NCBI RefSeq assembly: GCF_050947875.1
Contig: NC_134574.1
Location: 152,374,934-152,438,933, forward strand
Direction: 5' to 3'
DNA from: Dermacentor variabilis
Taxonomy: Eukaryota > Arthropoda > Arachnida > Ixodida > Ixodidae
DNA length: 64,000 nucleotides
A model generated the notes under the pieces. The model was not told where the DNA came from. It worked only from the letters and a program-made list of their open reading frames with translations, and made no database searches. Below, piece after piece: positions 1-11,061 of this stretch (position 1 is its first letter; each line of letters starts with the position of its first letter). The position numbers and the translations under genes were made by a program.

Positions 1-249
1 GGGCGTTGTGCCTCCATTTGTCCTCGAGATGGATCCGCCGCGAAATTGTCGGCGTTGGGAAAACGCGCCGAGCAACTGAACACGTTTAATTGCACGCGGG
101 AAATTCTTAAGAATGTTATAGGCCGCGTCTTAAGGCATACAAGTGTGGCCTAATGATCAGAGTACCGAGCTGTTGTGCTTGAAGGTGCCATAATTAAATC
201 TGGTTGGTGGCCATTTCTCTGTCTGCACATTTAATTATTCAAATTCGCC

Positions 250-251
<2 letters not shown>

Positions 252-340
<89 letters not shown>
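252..340. repeat. (TA)n microsatellite
   Basis: About 44 uninterrupted TA dinucleotides. The Ile-Tyr repeat frame read through it is an artefact of the array and not a protein. Confidence 0.97.
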
Positions 341-342
<2 letters not shown>

Positions 343-344
<2 letters not shown>

Positions 345-1925
345 TGTTTTGTTTGTCTATTGTCCGGTTTTCAGTACTGCGATTTCTATCGCAGTGTGTG
401 TATATGTATATATATAGGCACTACGACGGAGAAAATTCGACGGGAGTATCAATATACTTGCTAACGCAATAAAATTGTCCTTTCAACCACAGGAGGAGGC
501 TTTGGTAGACAGGTTTCACCGAGTCCGCGTCGTAGTTTCTTTTTCATCCCTTTCTATTTATTGCGCATATGAAGAAAATGCAAATAATGTTCTTGAAGTT
601 TACCGCACATCGGTCTTACTATGCTCGCATTGTTTAGAACGCATGTCCGCTTCACTAGTAGTTGCTGCACTTAATGATGAATCCTTTTTTCGCTTTGATT
701 AATCGCTTTTTTTTAGTTATCTGATACAGTGCTCTGCTGCCTTAGCAAGAGAACGTTGTGTGCTTGGGGCTTTATGAAACAGTACAAACCAGAGACTATT
801 TACCTGCAGTCTTGTTGACACGTCTCGTTAACCTGGAAAAAATTCTTTACTATGCTCCTGTTTGGATATGGGGTAGCCAGGTAGGCTTGGCATTGTTCTG
901 AAGTCACATTGTAAAAGAACGCTTCAAATGGACCATCGAGCTCAGCAGAAACACTTTCAGTCACGGGTGGTTCGCCCGGGTCTCTCTGATCGGAATTATT
1001 GAAGACGTTTACCGCAGGTCCGACACAGTATTCATTACCTTGCTCTGAAATAGCAACGAAGAAAGGTTAGCAGTGCGAGGTTGCACAAAGATATCGCAAG
1101 CAACTTCGAAGCTTTTGCAGCCTGAGCACGGCAGTACTAATCTCTGACTAAAGTGTCAATCAACGTACCATCGTGCACAGCATGAGAAACAACGCGTGAG
1201 CGCGCTGCAAATAAATCGCGCGTTGCTCATGCATACTGAGCATAACGGTAGATATAGAAATAGACATAGACGGGGCAAATGCCAATTTCAATCATATGAA
1301 GTCATCCAGGTCAGCATTCGTAATCTAAATTCATTGCTTGTACTGCCGGAAATGCGATCATTCTCGACGATCTTATATTTTGCCGTTTCACTTGAAGGAC
1401 TATTAACCGCAGAATGTAGTGTGAGGCATGAAACATTAGCCTAAGTGGTGATATTATGAGCGTAGGGCGAAAAAGAATTAGTCCCAAGATATTTTTGTGA
1501 ATTTTTCATCCGAAAATTCCAAGAAACGGCCCGGAGAAACGTTGGAGAAAAGGGTAATTTTGGATTTTACTGAAAAAATATATGTAGAAAACGTCTGAAA
1601 TATGTAAGACATGCGCCTTTTCCGAGGCTATCCATGTCTTTATTTACGCGAGTTGGAAAGTATCACGCGGATTTTTCGCAGATCAGCTGGTATCATGCCC
1701 GTACGGTGGGAGAAAATCATCGCTTCGTAAATACAAAGAAAACATAAGTATCCGTCACTTATCGTGCAAAAAGTTGTTGAATCGTCGTATCAAGCTTCCT
1801 GTTTCTTTATTTCCTTTCCTTTCCATCGCAACTTTTAACCAATTACTGTCAGTACAAAGGATATCTAAGATCGTCATGCTCCATAAAACGTTCCTTGAAT
1901 GCAATCTCGGCTACTCATTGTTATT
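343..1925. other. No recognisable gene or repeat
   Basis: Short open frames of 60-86 codons occur here, but none shows a domain, signal peptide or repeat signature I can name. I see nothing that rises above chance. Confidence 0.5.
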
Positions 1926-2077
1926 TTGCTACTAAGCACGAGCTTGCGAGACCCAATCTCGCCATTCGATGGTCCTGAAATGCAAAAACCAACGTGTCCC
2001 GCTCATTAGGGGCGCGTTAATGTCCCGAGATGGTCAAAATTACCCCGGACTCCCTTACTACGGCGTGCCTCATAATC
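1926..2077 (+). repeat. tRNA-derived SINE, 5' portion
   Basis: The stretch has the order expected of a tRNA-headed tick SINE in sense orientation: a degenerate box-B-like segment near 1947-1960, then the body ending in ACTACGGCGTGCCTCATAATC. The body is continued at 3310-3359 after a 1.2 kb insertion. It is the same family as the antisense copy at 50691-50906. The 5' end is ragged, and the assignment rests on matching the two copies and on my memory of the family. Confidence 0.7.
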
Positions 2078-2125
2078 GGGTAAAGTTCGTAAACAGGTAT
2101 AAGGTGCCTCAGAAAGGCTGGCCAA

Positions 2126-2156
2126 CGTTTCGATAGGAGGACCTATCTTCGTCAAA
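2126..2156 (-). other. Hammerhead-like core, left arm
   Basis: Read on the minus strand it shows TTGACGA, a 6-bp stem GATAGG/CCTATC with a TCCT loop, then GAAAC. It is the mirror copy of the core at 3177-3205. It departs from the classic core: the first C is T and one extra A precedes the stem. Confidence 0.25.
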
Positions 2157-3176
2157 GGCGGCCTCGTCCTCCTCGGCGTGTTAGTTTTAAAGTGTTAGTG
2201 CAGTGACGTCACGTGCGGGTGTTGTCGCTGGCGGCTGGTTTTAAAGAGAGAGACTACCAGAGGAAACAAGCGCTGTCGTCGGACGTCTGTGAGCTTCGTT
2301 CCCAAAACGAGGGGACAAGAGCGTGAAAGTGGGCACGCGGGGAGAAGAAAAAAGAAACAAAAGCAGAAAAAAAGGAAAAAAGAAGAAAAGGGGGGAAGCC
2401 AGGGCGACAACAAGATAGAAAAAAAGAGGAGGGGGAGAGAAAAAGATCAAGAAAAAGAAAAACAAAATTTTAAGAAAGGCGGGGGCTAGGGATCGTGTTG
2501 GGGAGGCGAGGGGTTAGGAAGCATTCAGGGGGAGTCGTTGGCGGCATGTTTTTGTGGCATTAGAAGGGCTGGTCAGGGGGTCAGTGCGCCAGTAGCACAA
2601 AAGAAAAAAAAACAAAAAGATGCTGCTATGCTACTCAAGTCACTCTTTCAACTCATGGTTTTTTTTCGGTGTGTGTGTGTGCGTGTGTGTGCGTGGTTTT
2701 TTTGTTTTTTTTTTTGTTTTTGTTTTTTCTTTTGTGTTATTCGCGCACTGACCGCCTGACCGGCCCTTCTAATGCCACAAAAACATGCCGCCAACGACTC
2801 CCCCTGAATGCTTCCTAACCCCTCGCATCCCCAACACGATCCCTAGCCCCCGTCTTTCTTAAAATTTTTCTTTTTCTTGTTCTTTTTCTCTCCCCCTCCT
2901 GTTTTTTTTTTCTATCTTGGTGCCACCCTGGCTTCCCCCCCTTATTTTCCATTTTTCCTTTTCTTCTGCTTTTGTTTCTTTTCTCTTCTCCCCGCGTGCC
3001 CACTTTCACGCTCTCGCCCCCTCGTTTTGGGAACGAAGCTCACAGACGTCGGACGACAGCGCTTGTTTCCCCTGGTAGTCTCTCTCTTTAAAACCAGCCG
3101 CCAGCGACAACACCCGCACGTGACGTCACTGCACTAACCCTTTAAAACTAACACGCCGAGGATGACGAGGCCACCT

Positions 3177-3205
3177 TTGACGAAGATAGGTCCTCCTATC
3201 GAAAC
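3177..3205 (+). other. Hammerhead-like core, right arm
   Basis: TTGACGA (consensus CUGANGA) is followed by an extra A, a perfect 6-bp stem with a TCCT loop, then GAAAC. This is the layout of strand II of a hammerhead ribozyme, and such ribozymes are established in Penelope-like element termini. I cannot identify a convincing stem III and cleavage site, so this may be a decayed or chance resemblance. Confidence 0.28.
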
Positions 3206-3309
3206 GTTGGCCAGCCTTTCTGAGGCACCTTATCCCTGTTTACAAGATTTATACCACAGTGCCATCCATCTGTCATATACCATCTGTCAGCCCCTTTCTT
3301 GTTTTTTGA

Positions 3310-3359
3310 CTCATAATCAGATAGTGGTTTTGGCACGTAAAATCTTAGACTTTAATTAA
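3310..3359 (+). repeat. tRNA-derived SINE, 3' portion
   Basis: Resumes the SINE interrupted at 2077, beginning with the duplicated CTCATAATC and continuing through GTGGTTTTGGCACGTAAAA, the usual 3' segment of this family. The reverse complement of the same segment opens the copy at 50691. Confidence 0.75.
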
Positions 3360-5049
3360 TTTTTTTTACTAATTCTCATTGAACTAGCACCGTCTCCTCA
3401 GAAGAATAAGACCATTTGAACAAACTGTAAATGTAGTAATAGATCAAGCCGCTGGCCAAGTTTCGCAGAAGGGCGGAATGAAATCGACTGCGTTTCTTTT
3501 TTTTTTTTGTCTAAGAGAAAGCACCACATGTCAAGCATTTTTCGTAATACGTTGCACATAAGCTGTTGGACGATCGAGAAAAAAACACGGCGGACTGGTG
3601 AGAAAATTGAAATTGCAGCTTATTTAATAAAGAAATGTAATCGAAACAATGGCTACTCCAAGACATACAACAAAGTTTTATAAATGGCTGCAGCCATATT
3701 GCTGTCGCAGTGAAATATCAGACAATCTGGTAAAATTAGTTGAATATTCATTTCCGCTGTCATTTAGAATGTGTGCAGTCAAATGTACCACCGCGCACAT
3801 GATACATTGCTTGATTTGGGCTGTCCCATTTGCATTAGAGTCTAATTTCAACGATATCTACTCTGGACGGTTTCATTTTTAAACTTGTCCATTGTATTTC
3901 TTCTCCATAATGTTTATAAAGATGACAGATTTGGTTTTCATTCCGTATATGGTGCATTAGGTGCTCGTAGAATTCTGAAGTTAACCTTTGAAAATGTTAA
4001 CAAGCTTTGAATAGAACTGGTCGATTACTTATGAAACGCATTACATAACAAACAGACATTCAGAAAAGAAAAGCTGCATAAGTGTGTGTAACACCGAAGG
4101 GAAGTCCTTCCTTTACTTATAAACATCAGTAGAAGGACCACTGCATGCTCGCTCGGCTCGGCTCCGGCACGCCTGAAAAATGGAAAAGGCTGGTAAGGTC
4201 CACGTGACCCTTACGGGGAATCCGCCACGAGATACCGTCGCGCTTGATGAGTCAGGGTAGCACAAACGCGTGTAAGGTCACGGTGCTTAATTTTGCTGGA
4301 ATCTATTCGGAAGCGTTCTTCAGCTCTAGTGACAATCCCCAAACTCGGTCTTCGGGGAGGGGCCAAGTTTTACTGAGGGAGAGATGCGAGCACGCAAGCG
4401 CGAGGGACGCAGGGCCACCACTTGAGCCCGACGACAAGAAACAAATCTTGGAAACATTTTCGGCTTCAGCTGGTGTAGGCGGCGTCGAGAACAATGCGAG
4501 GTCGCTTGACGCTCGCTGTGCGCCGAAGTCTGACCACGAGATTCCAGCACCAATGGCGGAAGTGGTGGTCGAAGCATGAGGCGAAGACAAATTACACAAA
4601 CTGTGACCTCCGAGAACGCGCGAAGCGCCATGTATATGAGCTCGGATGCCATTCACAGACCACGCTTCCGGTGTTGTCGTCCACGAAGCACTCGGCCGCG
4701 CTAGCGTGGCTATCCTGTAGTAGCCGATTCCTTATTTGCGCACATCATCTCTGAGGCACCGTAGTAAATAGGGCGGCGTTGTACGGTATAATCGGAAACG
4801 ATGGGCATATTTCCTTGGTGGAGGCACTCATGCCGAAAATCTGCCCGGGAACTTATTCCTTGCGATCGGGCTTAGGAAGTGTAGAGGTGGCGTGCATTGA
4901 AACAGGCTAGACCTGTGCACTGATTCTGAAAATAGCGAAGGATTGTGCCGCCCAAACCAGCGAGAGAGGCTTTTGCACCTTGAGTGAATATCGAGTGCGT
5001 CCCTCATGCGTTGTCGTGCATACATTTGCAAATAGCGTTGCAGTTATAT
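3360..5049. other. No recognisable gene
   Basis: Moderately GC-rich around 4140-4700, where open frames of about 110 codons overlap on both strands, which is typical of stop-poor GC-rich DNA. No domain is recognisable. A T-run lies at 3499-3509. Confidence 0.5.
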
Positions 5050-5259
5050 TGTTACGGGGTGTGTAGAAGGCGTTTATTTCAGGAAGCCGTAGGGCAGGTC
5101 GGTGCCGGTACTGCACGTTATTTTTCTTTTTCTCCCTGCCTTCTTAATGTTGTTGTTGCTGCTGATGCTGCTGCTCCAATGCCTTTGCCGCACTGTAACA
5201 TGGCTCCTCTCGCAGACGAAGCCCTCCGGGCGAGAAGTCAGTGGGGCTTTCGTTGAGTA

Positions 5260-5967
5260 AACGGCTTCAGGCTGGCTACATGCATGATGTCGGTCTTGGA
5301 TGACCGTCTTCCACTGGAAGTGAGGCGCACACTTCTATAATTCACCTCGCTGAGACGCTCAAGCACAATGAACGGTCCAACATAGTCGGCGAACAGTTTT
5401 TGACAGACCACGTTTACGCACGGGAGTCCATAGACGCACTAGGTCACTGTACTGCTTTTGTGAAGCTACAGTACGTAATCGAGCGAGGTGTCGAGCGTCC
5501 TCCACTCGGCAGATAGTTTCCGCAATACAGACGTGCTCGTGATTACCAAAGGGAAATATTGTGTCCAATGTGTACCTCAGCGGACGAGCGCAAAGAAGGA
5601 AAAACGGACTATGTCCAGTGGTCTCATGTTGCGCGGTCTTGCATGCGTAAGTGACAAACGACAATATTTCGTCCGAGTGCTTGTGGTCCGAGCTTACGTA
5701 TACAGAAATCATGTTCACAAGTGTTCTGTTCGTGCATTCTGTCAGACCATTGGTCTGCAGGTGATAAGGCTTTGAGTGTCGCACGTTGGAGGAGAACAAA
5801 CATACAAGTTTTTCAAGATCAGCTGTGAACTCACGGCCACGTTCGTTAATGATCACTCGAGGGGGACCATGACGAAGTATAATGCAATGCAGCCTAAACT
5901 TTGAAACCTCGCCTGCAGTTGCAGAGGGTAGTGCTCCGTCTCGCAGAATCGGGTAGGTAGCCTGCAC
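5260..5967 (-). pseudogene. Gypsy integrase core and C-terminus (broken)
   Basis: Integrase joins retroelement cDNA to chromosomal DNA. The longest piece is a 202-codon frame. It contains HGPPRVIINERG around the position of the second catalytic aspartate, but the residue expected as Asp is Asn, so the active site looks lost. It then has a PYHLQTNGLTE segment carrying the catalytic Glu region, and a PFFLLCARP segment typical of the end of the core. A frameshift near 5390 moves the remaining C-terminus (a LFADYVGPF-like GPF/Y motif and HVASLKP) into another frame, ending around 5265. It is a relic and is not expected to be expressed. Confidence 0.8.
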
Positions 5968-6027
5968 ATACTATGATCCAGCGGTTGCCTTTGTAAGAAC
6001 GTGGAAACGGTCCTATGAGGCCGATGC

Positions 6028-6357
6028 CTACTTACTCAGAGGAGGGACTTGGTGGCACCACTGGCTGTAAGAAACCGGCTGGAGCTGCTGTAAGTCTCTT
6101 GTGACTTTGACACTCGGCGCAACTGGCAACGTATGTCTCGTTGTCTTGCGCATTTGAGGCCAGTAAAATCTTCCTTTGGCACGATGGAGTGTCCACGTGG
6201 GCCCTAAGTGACCTGAAGTTCGATCATCGTGCACTACGCGCAAAACAGAAGAGCGGAGAGCTTCTGGCACCACCAAAAGAAAGCGTACACCTGTCATGAA
6301 GAAATTCTTCTCATACAGCAGTCCATCCCGAACACAAAAACTACATGATGTCGACAC
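6028..6357 (-). pseudogene. Gypsy integrase zinc-binding domain (frameshifted)
   Basis: The two histidines of the H2C2 zinc finger lie in VVHDDRTSGHLG, followed by GRFYWPQMRK. The matching Cys pair (CAEC) is present but in a different frame, near 6110-6130, so a single-base shift lies between the two halves. Upstream, to about 6500, is the acidic linker that usually joins RNase H to integrase. It belongs to the same fragment as the integrase core below it. Confidence 0.78.
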
Positions 6358-6780
6358 TTTCGCGGCAGAGAAAAGTGGCTCTGAACTCGGATCATCACGT
6401 TGCTCTCATGCGAATGTTGTGGCATCTGGAAAATCACGGTGTACGGATGCGATGAGGTAGTCAAAACTGTCGGCGTCGGCGTCGCATTCCGTTGTAGTAA
6501 GAAAGGCAATCGGCATCAGCATGTCGTCAGCCGCTCTTGTAGGATAAAGTGAAGCTGCACTCTTGCAGACTCTTGCGCGTGTAGGGTGGCTGTTTTGCGT
6601 GTTCTGTCTTTTGTGAGATTCTTTGTATTCTCGTTGCCGATGGCTGCTGTTCGTTGCACTCTGCGCAGCTGCGTCCATTGGCGTTGTAGGCGAAACCCAT
6701 GACTTCGTCTTTGTCGGCAGTTATACATTGGACGCTCTGAGAATGAGGACACGCTGCCGATCGTTGTAATTTTCAGTTGT

Positions 6781-8564
6781 TCTCGTGGTTTGCATATATC
6801 TCATGAAATTTCATGGGACGTCTATTCTACGCAATGTACCCTACATCAACCTGTGAGGTATTTAAAAAAAACTTTGCTAATAAATAATATTTGGAAGACA
6901 TTGTCGTTACCGGGTTTGTTTGTTTGTTTGTTTGTTTCTTTCTTTCTTTGCTACTTCCAGACCTGAAGGGATACCCTTAAAAGGCGCTACTCGTAGTACA
7001 CAGTCGAATAAAATATTTTCAGCCTTGATACATACCAGTTTCGCACAAAGACACACAATCAAATAAGCGGTTGAACGTATTGTTACGGCCCTTCGCAATG
7101 AGGACATCATAGCACAACCCACTGGTTTCGTTATATATATACTTTATCTCCAGACCATCGCCAAACTTTTCGAAAAATGGCTGACTTGGGGTCTTGCAAG
7201 CTGGATCAAGATTGTGTTTCTCCCCGCCGGCTGCAGCTTCTATTAAGATGAGAAAAAAATCATGAAATGATTGGCATGAATCATCCTCACGTTATTAGAT
7301 GTTTACATTCAAAACACTCGAATAACTGATTCAGATCTCACTCGAAAGTGTTAGCAGCGAATCCAACTGCTCAGTGGCTGATTCAGGCGACAGTGTAATG
7401 CAAGCTTCCGGTAACTGCAGCTTATGTAACCCTAATGTTCTCCTGGAAACGCTGGCGGCGAACGCTATGGGGGACGCTCCTGTTGCTCTCCTGTTAGCGT
7501 CCGTTGACGTTTACACGTTCGGCGCTATTCGCGCGACATCTCGCGAAAATGAAAACATTGCCCAAGAATACCACCCCAGTACAGAATGACCGCAACGACA
7601 CCATGGACAGTGCGAACGCTCGTCGGGTGTTTGTTTAATTTTTATCGCAATAAAATCGAATTAAACGCGAAGCAAAACATGGCCACTGGTAATGCGTAAT
7701 TCATGGCACTCCTACACACACAGTACACACTACAGGCGCGTAGGGACCCTAGTGAACGCAGACGCGTGTGCTTGGCGGATCAGGGAGACAGAAAGAATAA
7801 ACAACTTTATTTATTTGTTCTTTAAGCTTCATCTTCAAGGTTATTTCTGCCTTCCAGGAAGCCATAGGCTTTGGCCCCTTTCACGACCCTCGTTACCAGC
7901 TGGCGCTGGCTTGCAAGGGCAGAGCTGGCTAGGACTCTCTCCGAATGTTCAGGTGTGATATGGATTGGGTGCGTTCAAGTGTGATTGTACACAGCCCATT
8001 CACTCCTTAACACACAGAATCCATAACGCGAAGCTTCGCCGCACGCGCGTGATGAGCTCACGCTTAGAACGCTTGGCTGCTTTGTCCGATCTTAGATTTT
8101 TCGTCCGTCATCCCTCTCCTTCCCGGCTGCCAACGGAAGCCTCAGCTACTTCAATTCAATTCTTGACTACAGATGAAAGTAATGGTCGCTGACATATTAG
8201 AATGCATAATAAACATCGGCGTGCCCAGGGGAGCAATTCTTCGCATTAAGATATCTCGTAGATGTTGTAACTGTTACTATGAAGTTATCTTTGGCGTAGT
8301 TCTTTCTGACTTTGAAGAAAGCCGACGAACTACGAATAATGGATTCCTGACGCATTTCCGAACCTTGAATGCACTTAGATATTCTTCAATTGTAGGATAA
8401 GTTTTGTTGGCATTGTTTAATCAAGGGAACCTAATAAATTCAAAGCATAGCGGCAGTCACTGTATGCTTCGATTGTGAGACGTTACCTTTCTGGATCAAG
8501 ATATGTTGCGTTTCTGTAAGATTTAGAACTAACTGTGTCGTTGTTTATGCAGAGCGCAAATACA
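6781..8564. other. No recognisable gene
   Basis: Contains a short (TTTG)n-(TTTC)n tract at 6913-6949. A segment near 7446-7475 (ACGCTGGCGGCGAACGCTATG) has a close counterpart near 28780, suggesting a small shared repeat. Nothing else is recognised. Confidence 0.5.
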
Positions 8565-10050
8565 TTAAAGGGCCCCTGAAACGGTTCTGACAAATTTTGT
8601 AGACGCGTAGGGTACAGCTTAAGTAGAACATTCGCACCACAATTTAATTAAACGTTACATATTAATGGAGCTACAATCGATTACAAGTTACCCTCCTCCC
8701 TAGCCATGCTTTTCCTCCTCAACTCGTTCGCCGAGCGATCGAGGCTAAGCTCCGCCTTCACTGGTCCTGCATCACGATGCGACGTCACATCGTCCATTTC
8801 CGGTTGTTTTCGAGCCCGCCCCCGCCCGCGAGAAACCTCTCCGCTAGCCGTTTGGCCGTCGACCCCAAGTGAGAGCTATCGAAGCAGCGTGCGTTGCGAG
8901 CATTCTGTCGTAGCGCCGAACGTGTCTGGTATTCCGGTAAACGCACACTACCTGAATATTTCGACGGAACGATGGAGGCATAAACTCAAGTTGATGAAGG
9001 AACTTTAGCGTAGACGTACGTGAGCTGCCTGATCGGTCTCCACGGTCCAGCCACCCGCTGGCGCAGAGCTTAACCAGCCAAAGAAAGAGCTAATATTGCT
9101 CTAACCAAGTGTAAAACATTTTAAACACATACAAAAACAACGTGTTAACGATTACACCCCTACGAAAAATTTACACCAGCAGCCAAGAAGATTACATTTT
9201 GTTACTGCTACTGTGTGTGGTTGAGCTCTATGCCACCAGGTGGCTGCACCGTGCAGACCATTCACATTTGCGCTTCTGTTCATCCCCTGAAACCACACGC
9301 AAGGGGGCACGGCCAGGCCCTGTCCCCTTGCACTTGCGTTTACCCTAATACCGGACTCGCGAAACGGTATTGCGTTAGTAATCTTCCGGTGTAAAGTGAC
9401 GGCCGCAATCGCACAAATCCTGGCGCCGATCGGATAGCGGCAGTCCGATGCGCTGCAGCCAGTCCGCTCGTCTACTGGCTTGCAGAGGGACACGATGTCG
9501 CTGCTTGACATATTGCCAGTCGCTACGTTTGCAGTCCACAACGCAACAAAGTCGAATCATAGCGCTCGCGAAAACACAAATCGACACTGACGGCGGAGCT
9601 CTCGTCAAAGATAGAGCACGTTGTAACACAAGCAGACGACACTTGCTGTGTGCCGGAAGTGCTTAAGTGTACTGAAAAATTGTTCTTGCGCATTCTCTTT
9701 ATGCTACTTTCTTGTTATAAAAACTATATAACTAACATTCCAACTATTCCGAACTTCATTTGTTTACCATAAAGTTGGAAAATTTATCGATCACGCGCTC
9801 TGGTCAGCCAATCGGATAGCTCGCCCCACTGACGTCATATGGGTGATTTCGGTCATATGGGTACGGGCGGCTTAAAATTCCGCCGAGCAGTGTGCTGCGA
9901 TCGGAAGCGATGTGCATTTTTAAAGTCTTATAATAAATTACACGCTTTACGCGGAGCACTTGCATGTGTCAATTAATGATCAGAAGGACCTACTCTAACG
10001 ACTCAGTACGTTTGTAGGAAATCGTCAAAATCGTTTCAGGGTCCCTTTAA
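8565..10050 (-). mobile_element. TTAA-flanked TIR element with THAP domain (Kolobok-like)
   Basis: Both ends carry TTAA (8565-8568 and 10047-10050), immediately inside which are inverted termini starting AGGG(C/A)CCCTGAAACG, alignable for about 29 bp. The minus strand encodes a THAP zinc-binding domain near the middle. TTAA duplication plus purine-rich AGGG termini plus THAP is, to my knowledge, the combination of the Kolobok superfamily; piggyBac shares TTAA but lacks THAP, and P elements have THAP but make 8-bp duplications. No catalytic transposase domain is recognisable in the 1.48 kb, so the copy is presumably non-autonomous. Orientation follows the THAP frame. Confidence 0.72.
9375..9560 (-). 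pseudogene. THAP domain fragment
   Basis: A 61-residue frame starting at an internal ATG (the open frame extends 23 codons further upstream). It shows the THAP signature: a Cys pair in CCVVDC, a PLQ segment after the loop, the invariant Trp in ADWLQRIG, then CGRHFTPEDY with the C-x2-H pair. THAP domains bind DNA and, in transposases, recognise the element ends. The frame stops directly after EDY, so either the remaining transposase is lost or a splice junction follows; I see no downstream catalytic exon. It lies inside the TTAA/TIR element. Confidence 0.75.
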
Positions 10051-10799
10051 GAGATGAGAATTTGTATTCCTAATGTACCGCTATCGAACGCACACAACGC
10101 GGTCAGCCAACAAATGCGCCACGTTTCATTTGGCTTCGTATGGCAGCCTTCTTCTGAGTCAAGAAAGCGCTTTGGACGTAGCTGTTGAATGGGTCACTCT
10201 ATGTTCTTCCTTGCTACTTCAATTGATGGAATTTTCTAATAGAGCGTGCGTTTTCTTGAATATATGTAACTACGCTTGATCATCGCACGCGACACAGTAG
10301 CCTTTCAAGAGGCTGTGGATCACGGTGTATGAATATTATGAGAGGTGTGCGAACGGCGTCCCTCCCAGCATACCGGTTTAGCGCGCACTTCAAGCAGTTT
10401 CCGAAAGATGGTGTGCTCGTGTGGGAGCCATCTGGGAACGAGAACGCGGAGCAAGCATGAAAGCGCGACTTGCAAATGGCGGAGACCAATGAGAACGGCC
10501 CCTTCACTGACGTGCGCACAGGAAGCTGGTGCTTGTGGACCTCCTTTCGTACTATCGTCTGCTCGCGTCAGCTCTCGCTCGGGCTGCTCGCGCTTGTTTG
10601 GTTTGGTCTCGTTCGCGCTGGTTCTTATTGTCGTGGAAACGGGCGAATAGGTTCACGAAACGATTCATACCGCAAGAAATTGTGCAAAAGCAGCGCACGT
10701 ATACCAGCACAAAGCGCAGAAGCACTCGCAACTGCATGTGAGGAATGCGAACGATGATGTGATGTCGTTGTGGCTTCGCCCTTTAGAACGTGCTGGTTA
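10051..10799. other. No recognisable gene
   Basis: Arg/Ser-rich short frames overlap on both strands at 10470-10760. No domain or repeat family is recognised. Confidence 0.5.
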
Positions 10800-11061
10800 T
10801 TGGATGGATGGATGGATGGATGGATGGATGGATGGATGGATGGATGGATGGATGGATGGATGGATGGATGGATGGATGGATGGATGGATGGATGGATGGA
10901 TGGATGGATGGATGGATGGATGGATGGACGGACGGATGGATGGATGGATGGACGGACGGACGGACGGATGGATGGATGGATGCATGCATGGATGGATGGA
11001 TGGATGGATGGATGGATGGATGGATGGATGGATGGATGGATGGAATGGAATGGAATGGAAT
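10800..11061. repeat. (GGAT)n microsatellite at a LINE 3' tail
   Basis: About 240 bp of GGAT units, interrupted by GGAC variants (10926-10968) and GCATGCAT (10981-10988), then a few GGAAT units (11041-11061). It abuts the 3' end of a minus-strand LINE copy (11062-11453), so it is best read as an expanded LINE tail. The Trp-Met-Asp-Gly and His-Pro-Ser-Ile repeat frames are artefacts of the array. Confidence 0.93.

Larger units (their letters stand above)
2078..3309. mobile_element. Foldback element inserted in a SINE
   Basis: Two arms of about 500 bp are inverted copies of each other: roughly 2089-2589 pairs with 2743-3244, around a 153-bp T/GT-rich loop. The match continues for hundreds of bases, e.g. 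GTGGCATTAGAAGGGC at the inner end of the left arm against its complement near 2767-2776. The element sits between two copies of CTCATAATC (2069-2077 and 3310-3318), which look like a 9-bp target duplication. The right arm carries about 65 bp (3245-3309) that the left lacks. Each arm contains a stem followed by GAAACGTTGGCC, as in Penelope-like element termini. A single-arm relative lies at 20922-21446. No coding capacity is seen; the Arg/Lys and Phe-rich frames are translations of A- and T-rich tracts. Confidence 0.85.
5050..6780 (-). mobile_element. Gypsy-type LTR element, 3' pol fragment
   Basis: Minus-strand remnant holding, in order, the RNase H/integrase linker, the integrase zinc-binding region, the integrase core and a GPF/Y-like C-terminus. 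The 3' edge is a GTAACA terminus (plus-strand TGTTACGG at 5050), the same LTR ending as the element at 39936. It is preceded on the plus strand by TTATAT, resembling that element's ATAT target. No gag, protease, reverse transcriptase or 5' LTR is visible, so the copy is 5'-truncated near 6780. Frameshifts separate the domains. Confidence 0.8.

Noticed and set aside
204..464. Ile-Tyr repeat protein
   Set aside because: Translation of the (TA)n array.
2195..3137. Phe-rich and Lys/Arg-rich small proteins around the foldback
   Set aside because: Each reads the A/G-rich or T/C-rich part of an inverted arm; the matching frames on the two arms are mirror artefacts.
4244..4656. Overlapping 108-117 residue frames on both strands
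   Set aside because: Stop-poor GC-rich DNA; no domain, no codon or splice signal, and the frames overlap in conflicting directions.
9152..9541. 129-residue minus-strand frame in the Kolobok-like element
   Set aside because: Overlaps the THAP frame in another phase and shows no domain of its own.
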